Shown: positions 8,573 through 18,200 of the stretch, one piece after another
Layout: the number at the start of each line of letters is the position of its first letter
Position numbering within the stretch: position 1 is the stretch's first letter
Origin: Schaalia odontolytica
Lineage (GTDB): Bacteria > Actinomycetota > Actinomycetes > Actinomycetales > Actinomycetaceae
Length of the DNA: 64,000 nucleotides
NCBI RefSeq assembly: GCF_002847525.1
Contig: NZ_PKKM01000005.1
Coordinates: forward strand, 133,157-197,156
Direction: 5' to 3'
The notes under the pieces: generated by a model
The model's input: the letters and a program-made list of their open reading frames with translations, nothing else
Told to the model about the DNA's origin: nothing
The model's database searches: none
Program-made: the position numbers and the translations under genes

Positions 8573-10861
8573 ATGTCCGAGCGTTCCGGCTCGTCCAGCG
8601 TCCCCACCGTGCGCGTCACCGAACCCAATCCCGTTCCCACCCGTCTGGGGGTTTTCCCGTCGGGCGACGGGCTCGATGTCGCCGTGGTCGCCAGGGGTGC
8701 TGCCGGCGTGGACATGTGCATCTTCGACGAGGCCGGGGCTGAGACCCGCTTCGCACTGCTCGGCCCGAAGACCGGCATCTGGCATGGTCACATCCCCGGA
8801 TACGGTGCGGGCACCCGCTACGGTTTCCGCGTGCACGGCACGTGGGACCCGGACGGCGGCCAGTTCTACAACTCGCATAAGCTCCTCCTCGACCCCTACG
8901 GCCGTGGCGTCGACGGCGTCGTGGACATGAAGCCTGCGGTCTACGCGCACTGCGTCGACGACGAGCTGTACCCCTCCGAGTACCCCCTGCGCCGCTCCCC
9001 CATCGACTCTGCGCCGTACATGCCGCGCTCGGTGGTCGTCGAGCCTTCCTTCCCGATCAGCCCCCAGCCCCGCGTTCCGTGGGAAACGACCGTCATCTAC
9101 GAGATCCACGTCAAGGGCTTCACGAAGAACATGCCCGGCGTGCCCGCGGAGCTGCGCGGCACCTACGCGGGTCTGGCCCACCCGGCATCCGTGTCCTACC
9201 TGAAGGACCTGGGCGTCACCGCCGTCGAGCTGCTCCCCGTCCACGCTAAGTGCGACGAACCCTTCCTCACTGAACGAGGCCTGACGAACTACTGGGGGTA
9301 CTCGACTCTCTCCTTCTTCGCGCCCGAGCCCTCCTACGCGACCGAGGCCTCGCGCGAACGCGGTGCCCAGGCGGTTGTCGACGAGTTCCGAGGCATGGTC
9401 TCCCTCCTGCACCAGGCTGGTATCGAGGTCATTCTCGACGTCGTCTACAACCATACGTGCGAGGGCGGCGACGCCGGCCCCTCCCTGTCTTGGCGCGGCC
9501 TGGACTCCGACATGTACTACCGTCACACCACCTCGCGTCCAGTCCAGATGATCGACGTGACGGGCACGGGCAACACCGTCAACATGGACCATCCGAAGAC
9601 CATTCAGATGGTGATGGACTCCTTGCGCTACTGGGTGCGAGAGATGGGCGTGGACGGCTTCCGCTTCGACCTGGCGGCCACGCTCGGCCGTTTCTCGACG
9701 GGCTTCAGCCCCATGCACCCGCTCCTCATCGCAATGGCCACAGACGACGTCCTGGCCCACGCGAAGCTGATCGCCGAGCCGTGGGACGTGGGCCCGGGCG
9801 GCTGGCAGACCGGCAACTTCCCGGTCCCCTTCTCCGAGTGGAACGACCACTATCGCGGCGCCCTGCGTAACTTCTGGTTGGCGGACGTGCGCGCCCAGGC
9901 CTCGGGCCACATCGTTTCCGGCCCGAACGACCTGGCGACCCGCCTGTCGGGCTCCCAGGATGTCTTCGAACACGGCCTGGGCCGTCTTCGCGGCCCGCGC
10001 GCCTCGATCAACTTCGTGACCGCCCACGACGGCTTCACCCTCGCGGACCTGACGGCCTACGACCGTAAGCACAACACGGCGAACCTGGAGAACAACCGCG
10101 ACGGCTCGGACGATAACCGCTCGTGGAACCACGGAGTCGAGGGAACGCTGGCTGTCAATGCCACCCACCCCAACGAGATGACGCCCTACGCGATCCTGTC
10201 CAACATGACGATCGCCGACCTGCGTGCGCGTTCTCAGCGCAACATCCTGGCGACGATGTTCGTCTCCTCGGGCACGCCCATGTTGACGGGCGGCGACGAG
10301 TTCGGCCGCACCCAGTACGGCAACAACAACGCCTACTGCCAGGACGATCCGATCTCCTGGGTCGACTGGGATCTGGCCGAAGGCCAGCTGAAGCAGATCG
10401 ACACCGTGTCCTGGCTGATCGCGCTGCGTAAGGCGCACCCGGTCCTGCGTCCCGACCGTTTCGCGACCGGCACCCCCTACGGCGGGGACACGATCGCCGA
10501 CCTGTCCTGGTACACCGCGCAGGGCACCCCGATGCCCGACTACGGCTGGACGGATGCGCGTCACCGCACCTTCCAGATGCTGCGCTCGGGCGTCAAGTGG
10601 GGCGACCGCGACGCGCTCATCATCATCAACGCAAACCTGGACGGTGCTGAGGTTACCCTGCCCGAGGGTCACGACCTGGACTGGCTGGTCGCCTACTCGA
10701 CCGTGTGGGCGACGCCCTCGCAGGGCGGCATCGGCGAGACGCGTGACCCGGGGGTTCTCTCCCTCGAGGTCGAGCACGTCGCTCCGCGCTCCACGCTGTC
10801 GATTGAACCGCTGTCCGTGACGATTTTGCTCTCCGACGTCGCCTTCCAGCCCGAACGCTGA
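8573..10861 (+). CDS. glgX: Glycogen debranching enzyme GlgX
   Basis: 762 residues, slightly longer than the usual 700-720. A GH13 isoamylase-type enzyme that hydrolyses alpha-1,6 branches left after phosphorylase has trimmed glycogen. An N-terminal CBM48-like domain (roughly residues 15-130) precedes the barrel. Conserved GH13 regions are visible: DVVYNHTCEGG, GVDGFRFDLAATLGR (nucleophile Asp), LIAEPWDVGPGG (acid Glu) and FVTAHDGFTLADL. The ATG at 8573 has AAAGAGG upstream. It is the first of three glycogen-metabolism genes in this 8-kb plus-strand stretch, followed by trpS after 46 bp. Confidence 0.96.
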   Translation: MSERSGSSSVPTVRVTEPNPVPTRLGVFPSGDGLDVAVVARGAAGVDMCIFDEAGAETRFALLGPKTGIWHGHIPGYGAGTRYGFRVHGTWDPDGGQFYNSHKLLLDPYGRGVDGVVDMKPAVYAHCVDDELYPSEYPLRRSPIDSAPYMPRSVVVEPSFPISPQPRVPWETTVIYEIHVKGFTKNMPGVPAELRGTYAGLAHPASVSYLKDLGVTAVELLPVHAKCDEPFLTERGLTNYWGYSTLSFFAPEPSYATEASRERGAQAVVDEFRGMVSLLHQAGIEVILDVVYNHTCEGGDAGPSLSWRGLDSDMYYRHTTSRPVQMIDVTGTGNTVNMDHPKTIQMVMDSLRYWVREMGVDGFRFDLAATLGRFSTGFSPMHPLLIAMATDDVLAHAKLIAEPWDVGPGGWQTGNFPVPFSEWNDHYRGALRNFWLADVRAQASGHIVSGPNDLATRLSGSQDVFEHGLGRLRGPRASINFVTAHDGFTLADLTAYDRKHNTANLENNRDGSDDNRSWNHGVEGTLAVNATHPNEMTPYAILSNMTIADLRARSQRNILATMFVSSGTPMLTGGDEFGRTQYGNNNAYCQDDPISWVDWDLAEGQLKQIDTVSWLIALRKAHPVLRPDRFATGTPYGGDTIADLSWYTAQGTPMPDYGWTDARHRTFQMLRSGVKWGDRDALIIINANLDGAEVTLPEGHDLDWLVAYSTVWATPSQGGIGETRDPGVLSLEVEHVAPRSTLSIEPLSVTILLSDVAFQPER

Positions 10862-10907
10862 GCACCACAAGTTTCATTCATTTCCACCCACTCGTTAGGA
10901 TTGACGC

Positions 10908-12008
10908 ATGACTCGCAGTGAAGATGCCCTGGAAACCGCAACCTCCGATGCCTCGCTGGCCCGCTCAAAGGCCCGCAGCGCCGAGATCGACCTGGCAATC
11001 GACCAGGATCCCTCGCGTTTCCGCATCCTCACGGGAGACCGTCCGACCGGCCACCTGCACCTGGGCCACTACTTCGGCACGCTGCGTAACCGCGTACTGC
11101 TGCAGAACCGCGGGGTTGAGACCTGGGTTCTGGTCGCCGACTACCAGGTGATCACCGACCGTGATGGCGTGGGCCCGATCCGTGAGCGCGTCCTCGGCCT
11201 CGTCGCCGACTACCTGGCTGCGGGCATCGACCCCGAGCGTTCCACGATCTTCAACCACTCGGCAGTTCCGGCCCTCAACCAGCTGATGCTGCCCTTCCTC
11301 TCCCTGGTCACCGAATCGGAGCTGCACCGCAACCCGACCGTGAAGGCCGAGCTGGAGGCTACCGAGGGCCGCGCCATGACGGGCCTCATGCTGACCTACC
11401 CGGTCCACCAGGCAGCCGACATCCTCTTCTGCAAGGCGAACATCGTGCCCGTGGGCCAGGACCAGCTCCCCCACCTGGAGCAGGCTCGCCTGATCGCCCA
11501 GCGCTTCGACAAGCGCTACGGCCGCGCCACCCCCGAGCGCCCCGTGTTCCCCCGCCCCGAGGCTCTCCTCTCCGAGGTGCCGCTGCTGCTGGGCACGGAC
11601 GGCCAGAAGATGTCGAAGTCGCGCGGCAACACGATCGAACTGCGTATGACCGCGGACGAGACCGCGAAGATCCTCAAGAAGGCGAAGACCGACGCCGAGC
11701 GCCGCATTACTTTCGATCCCGAGGGTCGCCCCGAGGTCTCCAACCTCCTCATGCTGGCCTCCCTGGCCACCGGCGAGGCCCCCGAGGCCATCGCGGACCG
11801 CATCGGAGACGCGGGCGCCGGCATGCTCAAGTCTCTCGTCACCGAGTCGCTCAACGAGATGCTCGCTCCCCTGCGTGAGCGCCGCGCCGAGCTCATCGCG
11901 AACGAGGACTACCTGCTGTCCATCCTGCACGCCGGCAACGAGCGCGCGAACGAACAGGCCGATCAGACCCTGTCCGAGGTCCGCACGGCCATGCAGATGG
12001 TCTACTGA
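10908..12008 (+). CDS. trpS: Tryptophanyl-tRNA synthetase
   Basis: 366 residues. Charges tRNA-Trp with tryptophan. Class I signatures are intact: the HIGH-like motif GHLHLGHYFGTL near residue 50 and KMSKSRGNTI near residue 237, with GLMLTYPVHQAADIL and VPVGQDQLPHLE between them. There is an N-terminal extension of about 35 residues rich in Ala/Ser/Asp before the Rossmann fold. The ATG at 10908 has a TTAGGA upstream. Its place between glycogen genes looks coincidental, or it may share their transcript. Confidence 0.97.
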   Translation: MTRSEDALETATSDASLARSKARSAEIDLAIDQDPSRFRILTGDRPTGHLHLGHYFGTLRNRVLLQNRGVETWVLVADYQVITDRDGVGPIRERVLGLVADYLAAGIDPERSTIFNHSAVPALNQLMLPFLSLVTESELHRNPTVKAELEATEGRAMTGLMLTYPVHQAADILFCKANIVPVGQDQLPHLEQARLIAQRFDKRYGRATPERPVFPRPEALLSEVPLLLGTDGQKMSKSRGNTIELRMTADETAKILKKAKTDAERRITFDPEGRPEVSNLLMLASLATGEAPEAIADRIGDAGAGMLKSLVTESLNEMLAPLRERRAELIANEDYLLSILHAGNERANEQADQTLSEVRTAMQMVY

Positions 12009-12032
12009 TCCCACACCATTTTGGAGAAACTT

Positions 12033-12290
12033 ATGGCATACAACCAGTTCCCCGAGCACCCCGACGACTCCGTCGGCGCATGGATGCTCACCCTGTTCCT
12101 GGTCGGCATTCCGGTGGTCGGTTTCATCTACCTGCTGATTCTCGCCCTGGGTTCCGGCGGCTCGCCTGCGAAGCGTAACTTCGCGCGCGCCATGTTCATC
12201 TGGCAGATCATCGGCATCGTCGCGACGATCCTGATGTTCATCCTCTTTGGTGGTGCGATCATGGCGGGGCTGCAGAACAGCGGCTACTGA
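12033..12290 (+). CDS. Small two-TM membrane protein
   Basis: 85 residues. Start set at ATG 12033 because GGAG (12022-12025) sits 7 nt upstream; an in-frame TTG overlaps that site. Two hydrophobic segments (about residues 17-41 and 54-78) are separated by a short basic loop, GGSPAKRNFARA, suggesting a hairpin in the membrane. Family not recognised with certainty; similar small proteins next to trpS are known in actinobacteria but no function is assigned. It follows trpS by 24 bp and is followed by a terminator-like hairpin. Confidence 0.75.
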   Translation: MAYNQFPEHPDDSVGAWMLTLFLVGIPVVGFIYLLILALGSGGSPAKRNFARAMFIWQIIGIVATILMFILFGGAIMAGLQNSGY

Positions 12291-12304
12291 GCGCTGCGTC
12301 TTTT

Positions 12305-12342
12305 CGGAGGGTAGTTCCTGGACATACAGGGGCTACCCTCCG
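12305..12342 (+). terminator. Probable terminator after trpS and the small membrane gene
   Basis: CGGAGGGTAG (12305-12314) pairs exactly with CTACCCTCCG (12333-12342), followed by TCGTTTCTGTT. The stem is GC-rich and the tail only moderately T-rich. It lies 14 bp after the small membrane gene and separates it from glgE. Confidence 0.6.
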
Positions 12343-12463
12343 TCGTTTCTGTTGGAATTCCGCCCTTTCGGACGACAGTTGAAATCTTGACAGAACATAA
12401 GGACATCGATCAGTGCGCCGAGGCATGGGCCTCACTTTCACGCGCGCGCATCCATAGGCTACT

Positions 12464-14515
12464 GTGGGTCTCGTGAGCGAGAAACTGTTGCCCCGTATCC
12501 CGATCATTGAAGTGTTCCCCGTCATCGAGGACGGCACACTTCCCGCCAAGGCGACCGAAGGCGAGCCTTTCCCCATTCGTGCGACCGTGTTCCGCGAAGG
12601 ACACGACGCATTCGCCGCCGAGGCCGTCCTGCTGCGCCCGGACGGGGGTGAATACTCCCGCACGCGCATGGTGGACATCGCCCCCGGCCTCGACCGGTAC
12701 GAGGCCTGGGTGGTAGCCGACACCCCAGGCGCGTGGTCTTTCCGCGTGGACTCCTGGTCGGATCCCTACGCGACGTGGCGCCACGACGCGACGGTGAAGG
12801 TCGGCGCCGGCGTCGACGTCGAGCTCATGCTCGAAGAGGGTGCCCTCCTCATGGAGCGTGCGGCCGAAGGCACCGCCTACGGCAACCCCTCCCAGAAGCG
12901 TCCCCCGGCCTCGGACATTGACGTCCTGACCGACGCGGCGCGCCGCCTGCGCGACACCAGCCATTCCGCCCAGCAGCGCCTCTCCGCTGGCATCTCCTCA
13001 CGCGTGCGTCTCATCTTCCGCGACCACCCGCTGCGCGACCTGCTGGACTCCTCCCGCGTGTACCCGCTCGACGTGGCCCGCACGAAGGCCCTGGCGGGCG
13101 CGTGGTACGAGATCTTCCCGCGCTCGGCGGGCGCCTTCCAGCGCCCCGACGGCACGTGGGTCTCCGGCACGCTCGCGAGCGCCGCGGAGGACCTGCCGCG
13201 CATTGCCGGCATGGGCTTCGACGTCGTCTACCTGACCCCGATCCACCCGATCGGAACGACGCACCGCAAGGGCAAGAACAACTCCCTGGAGGCCGCTCCC
13301 GGCGATCCGGGTTCGCCCTACGGCATCGGCTCCCCCGAGGGTGGCCACGACGCCATCCATCCCGAGCTCGGTGACTTCGCCGACTTCGACCGCTTCGTCG
13401 AGCGCGCCCGAGGCCTCGGCCTGGAGGTCGCTCTCGACCTCGCCCTCCAGTGCTCCCCCGACCACCCGTGGGTCAAGGAGCATCCCGAGTGGTTCACGAC
13501 CCGCGCCGACGGCACGATCGCCTACGCGGAGAACCCGCCGAAGAAGTACCAGGACATCTACCCCCTGAACTTCGACAACGATCCCGAGGGCATCTACCAG
13601 GCCGTGCGCGACGTCATCGAGCTGTGGATCAACCACGGCGTGACGATCTTCCGCGTCGACAACCCGCACACGAAGCCCATCCCCTTCTGGGAGCGCCTGC
13701 TCGCCGACATCAAGGCGCAGTACCCGGGCACGCTCTTCCTGGCGGAGGCCTTCACGCGCCCCGCCATGATGCGCACCCTCGGCGCGATTGGCTTCGACCA
13801 GTCCTACACGTACTTCGCGTGGAGGACCGCCAAGGAGGAAATCGAGGAATACCTGCGTGAGGTCTCCGAAGAGACGGCGCACCTCATGCGCCCCGCCTTC
13901 TGGCCCACGACGCACGACATCCTCACCCCGCAGATGTGGGACGGTGGCACCGCGATCTTCGCGATCCGCGCGATGCTCGCCGCGCTCGGTGCACCCACGT
14001 GGGGCATCTACTCGGGCTACGAATTCGTGGAGAACGAGCCGCGCGGCACCTACCAGGAGCCCAACAACAACGAAAAGTACGAGTTCCGCCCCCGCCGCTG
14101 GCAGGACGCCGAGCCGATCGGCATCTCACGCCTGTTCACTCTGCTCAACGCCGCGCGAGCCAAGCACCCCGCGCTGCGCCAGCTCCACCAGATCCGCATC
14201 CACCCGACGTCCTCGGATCGCCTCATCGCGTTCTCGCGTCAGGTGCCCGGCAAGTTCACGTCGGACGGCAAGCCCGACACCGTCATCTGCGTGATCTCCC
14301 TGGATCCGCACAACGGCGTGGACGCCTCGGTCGAGCTCGATCTGGAGGCGATGGGCCTGGCCACCCCGGGTGGTCACATTACGGTCGTCGACGAGCTGGA
14401 CGGACGCTCCTACGTGTGGGGCTCGTCCAACTGGGTGTCGCTGTCCCCCGTGACGCGCCTGGGCCACGTCTTCAAGGTCGAGCCCGCGCACTCTTCGCCC
14501 TGGGCGCAGGCCTAA
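12464..14515 (+). CDS. glgE: Maltosyltransferase GlgE (alpha-1,4-glucan:maltose-1-phosphate)
   Basis: About 683 residues; either GTG at 12464 or 12473 may be the start, and neither has a good Shine-Dalgarno site. A TAGGCT box at 12455-12460 raises the possibility of a very short leader. GlgE extends alpha-glucan with maltose from maltose-1-phosphate. GH13_3 features are present: VVYLTPIHPIGTTHRKGKNN, LALQCSPDHPWVKEHPEWF, the nucleophile region TIFRVDNPHTKPIPFWE and the acid region FLAEAFTRPAMM. The N-terminal beta-sandwich occupies roughly residues 1-200. It is followed by glgB, which adds branches to the GlgE product. No treS or maltokinase gene is in this window. Confidence 0.95.
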   Translation: MGLVSEKLLPRIPIIEVFPVIEDGTLPAKATEGEPFPIRATVFREGHDAFAAEAVLLRPDGGEYSRTRMVDIAPGLDRYEAWVVADTPGAWSFRVDSWSDPYATWRHDATVKVGAGVDVELMLEEGALLMERAAEGTAYGNPSQKRPPASDIDVLTDAARRLRDTSHSAQQRLSAGISSRVRLIFRDHPLRDLLDSSRVYPLDVARTKALAGAWYEIFPRSAGAFQRPDGTWVSGTLASAAEDLPRIAGMGFDVVYLTPIHPIGTTHRKGKNNSLEAAPGDPGSPYGIGSPEGGHDAIHPELGDFADFDRFVERARGLGLEVALDLALQCSPDHPWVKEHPEWFTTRADGTIAYAENPPKKYQDIYPLNFDNDPEGIYQAVRDVIELWINHGVTIFRVDNPHTKPIPFWERLLADIKAQYPGTLFLAEAFTRPAMMRTLGAIGFDQSYTYFAWRTAKEEIEEYLREVSEETAHLMRPAFWPTTHDILTPQMWDGGTAIFAIRAMLAALGAPTWGIYSGYEFVENEPRGTYQEPNNNEKYEFRPRRWQDAEPIGISRLFTLLNAARAKHPALRQLHQIRIHPTSSDRLIAFSRQVPGKFTSDGKPDTVICVISLDPHNGVDASVELDLEAMGLATPGGHITVVDELDGRSYVWGSSNWVSLSPVTRLGHVFKVEPAHSSPWAQA

Positions 14516-14523
14516 GAAAGCTT

Positions 14524-14561
14524 GTGCGCCCGGCGCTACCACGTCACCGCGCCGGGCGCAC
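14524..14561 (+). terminator. Hairpin after glgE
   Basis: A perfect 13-bp stem: GTGCGCCCGGCGC (14524-14536) with GCGCCGGGCGCAC (14549-14561), loop 12 nt. It starts 8 bp after the glgE stop. No T-tract follows, so it could be a terminator of the GC-rich kind, a Rho-linked pause or an mRNA-stabilising hairpin. Confidence 0.5.
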
Positions 14562-14638
14562 GACACCCCTCCATAACCCCACCAATATGAGACCCGGCTC
14601 CCTTTTTTGCCGGTCAGACGTTAGACTTATCAGCACCA

Positions 14639-14656
14639 GTGAACTGAGCGGTTCAC
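14639..14656. promoter_or_regulatory. Small inverted repeat in the glgB leader
   Basis: GTGAAC-N6-GTTCAC lies 22 bp upstream of the glgB ATG and about 12 bp after a possible -10 box TAGACT (14622-14627). It could be an operator or a leader hairpin. Evidence is symmetry and position only. Confidence 0.25.
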
Positions 14657-14678
14657 CCTTCTGGAGTAAGGAAAATCC

Positions 14679-16874
14679 ATGAGCTTCGAACTTACGCCGA
14701 TCCCGGTCAATGACGACATTCTCGACGCCGTTGCCTCAGGCTCCTACTACTCGCCCCACTCTGTGCTGGGCGCCCACCTCGGTGACGACGGCGTCACCAT
14801 CCGAGTCGTCGCGCACCTGGCCGACGCGGTCGACATCATCACCCCCACCGGCGCCTACGCTGCGACGCACGAGCGCGGCGGCATCTGGGTCGCGGCCCTG
14901 CCCGGCAAGGAGATCACCGCCTACCGCGTGTCCATCACCTATGGCGAGGACACGATCGTGCGCGACGATCCCTACCGCTACCTGCCGACCCTGGGTGAGA
15001 TGGACACCTACCTCATCTCCGAGGGCCGCCATGAGGACCTGTGGAAGGTTCTGGGCGCGCACGTGAAGACCTACACCGACGAGCTGGGTGAGACCACCGG
15101 TACCGCATTCGCCGTGTGGGCTCCCAACGCCCGCGCCGTGCGCGTCGTCGGCGAGTTCAACTACTGGGACGGTACGCAGACCTCCATGCGTTCGCTGGGT
15201 TCATCCGGCGTGTGGGAGATCTTCGTCCCCGAGGTCGGCGTTGGCGCCCGCTACAAGTTCGAGATCCAGGGCCCCGGCGGCAACTGGTTCGAGAAGGCCG
15301 ACCCGATGGCCCGCGCCACCGAGATTCCCCCGGCCACAGCCTCGGTCGTCACCGACTACTTCCACGAGTGGACCGACCAGGAGTGGATGCAGGCCCGCCG
15401 TGAGCGCAACGTTCACGATGGCCCGATGTCCATCTACGAGGTCCACGCGGGCTCCTGGCGTCAGGGCCTGGGCTACCGCGAGCTGGCCGACGAGCTGGTC
15501 CCTTACGTCAAGCAGATGGGCTTCACGCACGTGGAGTTCATGCCGCTGGCCGAGCACCCCTTCGGTGGCTCGTGGGGCTACCAGGTGACCTCCTACTACG
15601 CGCCCTCCTCGCGCTACGGCACCCCGGACGACTTCCGCTACCTGGTGGACGCCTTCCACCGCGAGGGCATCGGCGTCATCCTGGACTGGGTCCCCGCCCA
15701 CTTCCCCAAGGACGACTTCGCGCTGGCTCGCTTCGACGGCACCCCGCTGTACGAGGATCCGGACCCGCTGCGCGGCGAGCACCCCGACTGGGGCACCTAC
15801 GTCTTCAACTTCGGCCGCCGCGAGGTGCGTAACTTCCTGGTCGCCAACGCCCTGTACTGGCTCGAGGACTTCCACATCGACGGCCTGCGCGTCGACGCCG
15901 TGGCCTCGATGCTGTACCTGGATTACTCGCGCAAGGACGGCCAGTGGCGTCCCAACCAGTACGGTGGCCGCGAGAACCTGGAGGCCATCGAGTTCATCCA
16001 GGAAGCCAACGCGACCGCGTACCGTCGTCACCCCGGCATCATCATGATCGCCGAGGAGTCCACGGCGTGGCCCGGCGTGACCGCCCCGACGTCCGGCGGC
16101 GGCCTCGGCTACGGCATGAAGTGGAACATGGGCTGGATGAACGACACCCTGCGCTACCTGAGCGAGGATCCGGTCAACCGCCGCTGGCACCACGGCGAGC
16201 TCACCTTCTCGCTGGTCTACGCCTTCTCCGAGAACTACGTGCTGCCGCTGTCGCACGACGAGGTCGTGCACGGCAAGGGCTCGCTGATTTCGAAGATGCC
16301 CGGCGACAAGTGGCAGCGCCTCGCGGGCCTGCGTTCGCTGTACGCCTACCAGTGGAGCCACCCGGGCAAGCAGCTCCTCTTCATGGGCCAGGAGATCGGC
16401 CAGGAGCAGGAGTGGAACGAGTCCTACTCCCTCGACTGGTGGCTGCTGGATCAGGAGGGCCACGCCGGCGTCGCTGCTCTGGTGGAGCGCCTCAACAAGA
16501 TCTACGCGTCCTCCCCCGCCATGTGGGACGACGACTACACGGGCTTCGAGTGGATCGACGCCTCGGACGGCGACCACAACCTGATCTCCTACCTGCGTAA
16601 GGGCTCGGACGATGCGGGCAACCGCGAGGTCGTCGTGTGTATCTCGAACTTCGCCGGCAACCCGCACGAGGGCTACCGCGTGGGCCTGCCCTTCGGCGGC
16701 GAGTGGGTCGAGATCCTGAACACCGACTCCGAGGAGTTCGGCGGCTCGGGCGTCGTCAACGTCGGCACGATCATCGCCGAGGACACCCCGTGGAACGGCC
16801 GCCCGGTCTCCGCGTCGCTGCGCGTGCCGCCGCTGGGCGCCGTGTGGCTGGTGCCCGCCTCGCAGGTGCGCTGA
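14679..16874 (+). CDS. glgB: 1,4-alpha-glucan branching enzyme GlgB
   Basis: 731 residues, standard for the long two-CBM48 form. It makes alpha-1,6 branches by moving glucan segments. An N1 domain (about residues 15-105) and a CBM48 domain (about 115-220, with [20 protein letters not shown]) precede the GH13_9 barrel. Motifs are [44 protein letters not shown] (nucleophile), MIAEEST (acid) and [15 protein letters not shown]. The ATG at 14679 has GGAG at a somewhat long distance and AAGGA closer. With glgE upstream it completes the core of a GlgE-type alpha-glucan pathway. Confidence 0.97.
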   Translation: MSFELTPIPVNDDILDAVASGSYYSPHSVLGAHLGDDGVTIRVVAHLADAVDIITPTGAYAATHERGGIWVAALPGKEITAYRVSITYGEDTIVRDDPYRYLPTLGEMDTYLISEGRHEDLWKVLGAHVKTYTDELGETTGTAFAVWAPNARAVRVVGEFNYWDGTQTSMRSLGSSGVWEIFVPEVGVGARYKFEIQGPGGNWFEKADPMARATEIPPATASVVTDYFHEWTDQEWMQARRERNVHDGPMSIYEVHAGSWRQGLGYRELADELVPYVKQMGFTHVEFMPLAEHPFGGSWGYQVTSYYAPSSRYGTPDDFRYLVDAFHREGIGVILDWVPAHFPKDDFALARFDGTPLYEDPDPLRGEHPDWGTYVFNFGRREVRNFLVANALYWLEDFHIDGLRVDAVASMLYLDYSRKDGQWRPNQYGGRENLEAIEFIQEANATAYRRHPGIIMIAEESTAWPGVTAPTSGGGLGYGMKWNMGWMNDTLRYLSEDPVNRRWHHGELTFSLVYAFSENYVLPLSHDEVVHGKGSLISKMPGDKWQRLAGLRSLYAYQWSHPGKQLLFMGQEIGQEQEWNESYSLDWWLLDQEGHAGVAALVERLNKIYASSPAMWDDDYTGFEWIDASDGDHNLISYLRKGSDDAGNREVVVCISNFAGNPHEGYRVGLPFGGEWVEILNTDSEEFGGSGVVNVGTIIAEDTPWNGRPVSASLRVPPLGAVWLVPASQVR

Positions 16875-16895
16875 CGCCGTAGGCTGATACGGGTG

Positions 16896-16925
16896 AGGCC
16901 GGAGCAGGGATTCCTGCTCCGGCCT
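16896..16925 (+). terminator. Terminator after glgB
   Basis: AGGCCGGAGCAGG (16896-16908) pairs perfectly with CCTGCTCCGGCCT (16913-16925) around a 4-nt loop, 21 bp after the glgB stop, then TCACATT. A 13-bp GC-rich stem with a tetraloop is a strong stop; it may act in both directions, since the next genes converge on it. Confidence 0.7.
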
Positions 16926-16979
16926 TCACATTGCCTAGTCGTTGTAGCTACAGCACATGGCGACGCATACGGGCGGCGT

Positions 16980-17153
16980 TTAAAAGCCAGCCCTCCCCCG
17001 ATCGATCTGCCCTTGCAGCTTGATCAGTTCGCGCCTGGCCTCCGGGTCGGTCTCGCGGTTAATCTTCTTCGTCAGTTCGTTGTGCGTGGAATGCCATCCG
17101 TACCACACGACGACCGCAACGAAGACGACTGCGACGATGATCCATGCTGCCAT
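16980..17153 (-). CDS. Small single-TM protein
   Basis: 57 residues from ATG 17153, selected because AAGGAGG stands 8 nt upstream. One N-terminal transmembrane segment (AAWIIVAVVFVAVVVWYGW) is followed by a charged helix with Lys/Arg/Glu heptad-like spacing (ELTKKINRETDPEARRELIKLQ). This layout resembles small membrane anchors or scaffold peptides. No family recognised. It lies 42 bp after the thioredoxin-fold/TPR gene on the same strand. Confidence 0.65.
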   Translation of the reverse strand: MAAWIIVAVVFVAVVVWYGWHSTHNELTKKINRETDPEARRELIKLQGQIDRGRAGF

Positions 17154-17195
17154 GACGGGTGCCTCCTTGCACATTCGCTCATTAGCTCGACGGTA

Positions 17196-18101
17196 TCACA
17201 TGAGGAGCATTGCAAGGCGCGTGCGGGCCTTGGAGACCTCGGGCGTCGATCCCGCGACCCGGAAGAGGTCCAGGAGACGCAGGCGCAGCGCGTCGCGCTC
17301 CTCGTCATCCTTCGTAGTCGCCAACAGATCGAGCAGCACGTCGAAGGCTCCAGCGGCATCACCCGCAGCGAACAGAGCATCCGCACGGGCGGCAGGGTCA
17401 TCCGTGTTCTGTTCGCCGTAAGCCCGCGCCGCGAAACGCACGCGGGACAGATGAGACTTCGCGGCCTCGTCACGCGGATTCAGCTCGATGACCTTCTCCC
17501 AGCCGGCGATGGCCTCGTCGAGGTTACCAGCGTCCTCGGCGGCCAGGGGCGCCTCGTGCTCGGGCGGGGTCGGGGCGACCGTGTCTTCCGCGGCCACGGC
17601 AATGCGTGTCGTGATGCCCATCTGCGCGGCGGCCTCGAGCACCTGCGTCACGATGGGAAGCACCTGTTCCTTCGCGGCTGCACCCTGGAACAGCGGAACG
17701 GGGCGCCCACCAACAAGAGCGACGACCGTGGGCACACCCTGGATCTGGAATGCCTGGGCGATCGCGGGAGCCTTGTCGATGTCGACCTCGACCAGCTGGA
17801 ACTTGCCCGCCTGCTCACGCGCGATCTCCTCGAGCATGGCCAGTGTCGGCTTGGACTCGAGCGAGCGCGGAGACCACATGACCATGATGACCGGCACGGC
17901 CTGGGAGGTGGACATGACGTCCTGGAAGTTTTCCTCGTCAGTCGTGGTGATGAGCGGAATATGCAGGCCCTCCCCCGCTGCGGACGCGGGAGCCTCCGGG
18001 GCGGTGGGCGCGCTCGAACGTGCCGACAGGTCGACGGCTCCGTGCGAGTCTGCGGGCATGGGCGTCGTCTCAGATGCGGGGCGAGGGTCAGGCGTGGTCA
18101 T
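17196..18101 (-). CDS. Thioredoxin-fold/TPR co-chaperone-like protein (YbbN/CnoX type)
   Basis: About 301 residues from ATG 18101, which has GAAGAGG upstream. Residues 1-50 are a disordered Pro/Ala/Ser-rich lead. A thioredoxin fold follows (about 55-165; PVIMVMWSPRSLESKPTLAML, then VEVDIDKAPAIAQAFQIQGVPTVVAL), in which the CxxC pair is replaced by Ser-Pro-Arg-Ser, so it cannot do dithiol exchange. The C-terminal half has TPR-like helices (AGNLDEAIAGWEKVIELNPRDE and a second set). This matches actinobacterial YbbN-like proteins, which act as protein holdases in relatives such as E. coli CnoX. The exact role here is inferred. Confidence 0.85.
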   Translation of the reverse strand: MTTPDPRPASETTPMPADSHGAVDLSARSSAPTAPEAPASAAGEGLHIPLITTTDEENFQDVMSTSQAVPVIMVMWSPRSLESKPTLAMLEEIAREQAGKFQLVEVDIDKAPAIAQAFQIQGVPTVVALVGGRPVPLFQGAAAKEQVLPIVTQVLEAAAQMGITTRIAVAAEDTVAPTPPEHEAPLAAEDAGNLDEAIAGWEKVIELNPRDEAAKSHLSRVRFAARAYGEQNTDDPAARADALFAAGDAAGAFDVLLDLLATTKDDEERDALRLRLLDLFRVAGSTPEVSKARTRLAMLLM

Positions 18102-18200
18102 GGTGTCCTCTTCGTCAAAACAGTTGGTGCTAGGAACGATGATATGCGTCGTCCCCACGACTCTAAGCCGCGGGGACGACGTGTGCGCTGTGGGTGAAAA

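Noticed and set aside
8531..10870. A 779-codon minus-strand open frame opposite glgX
   Set aside because: A shadow of glgX, with no ribosome binding site or family features.
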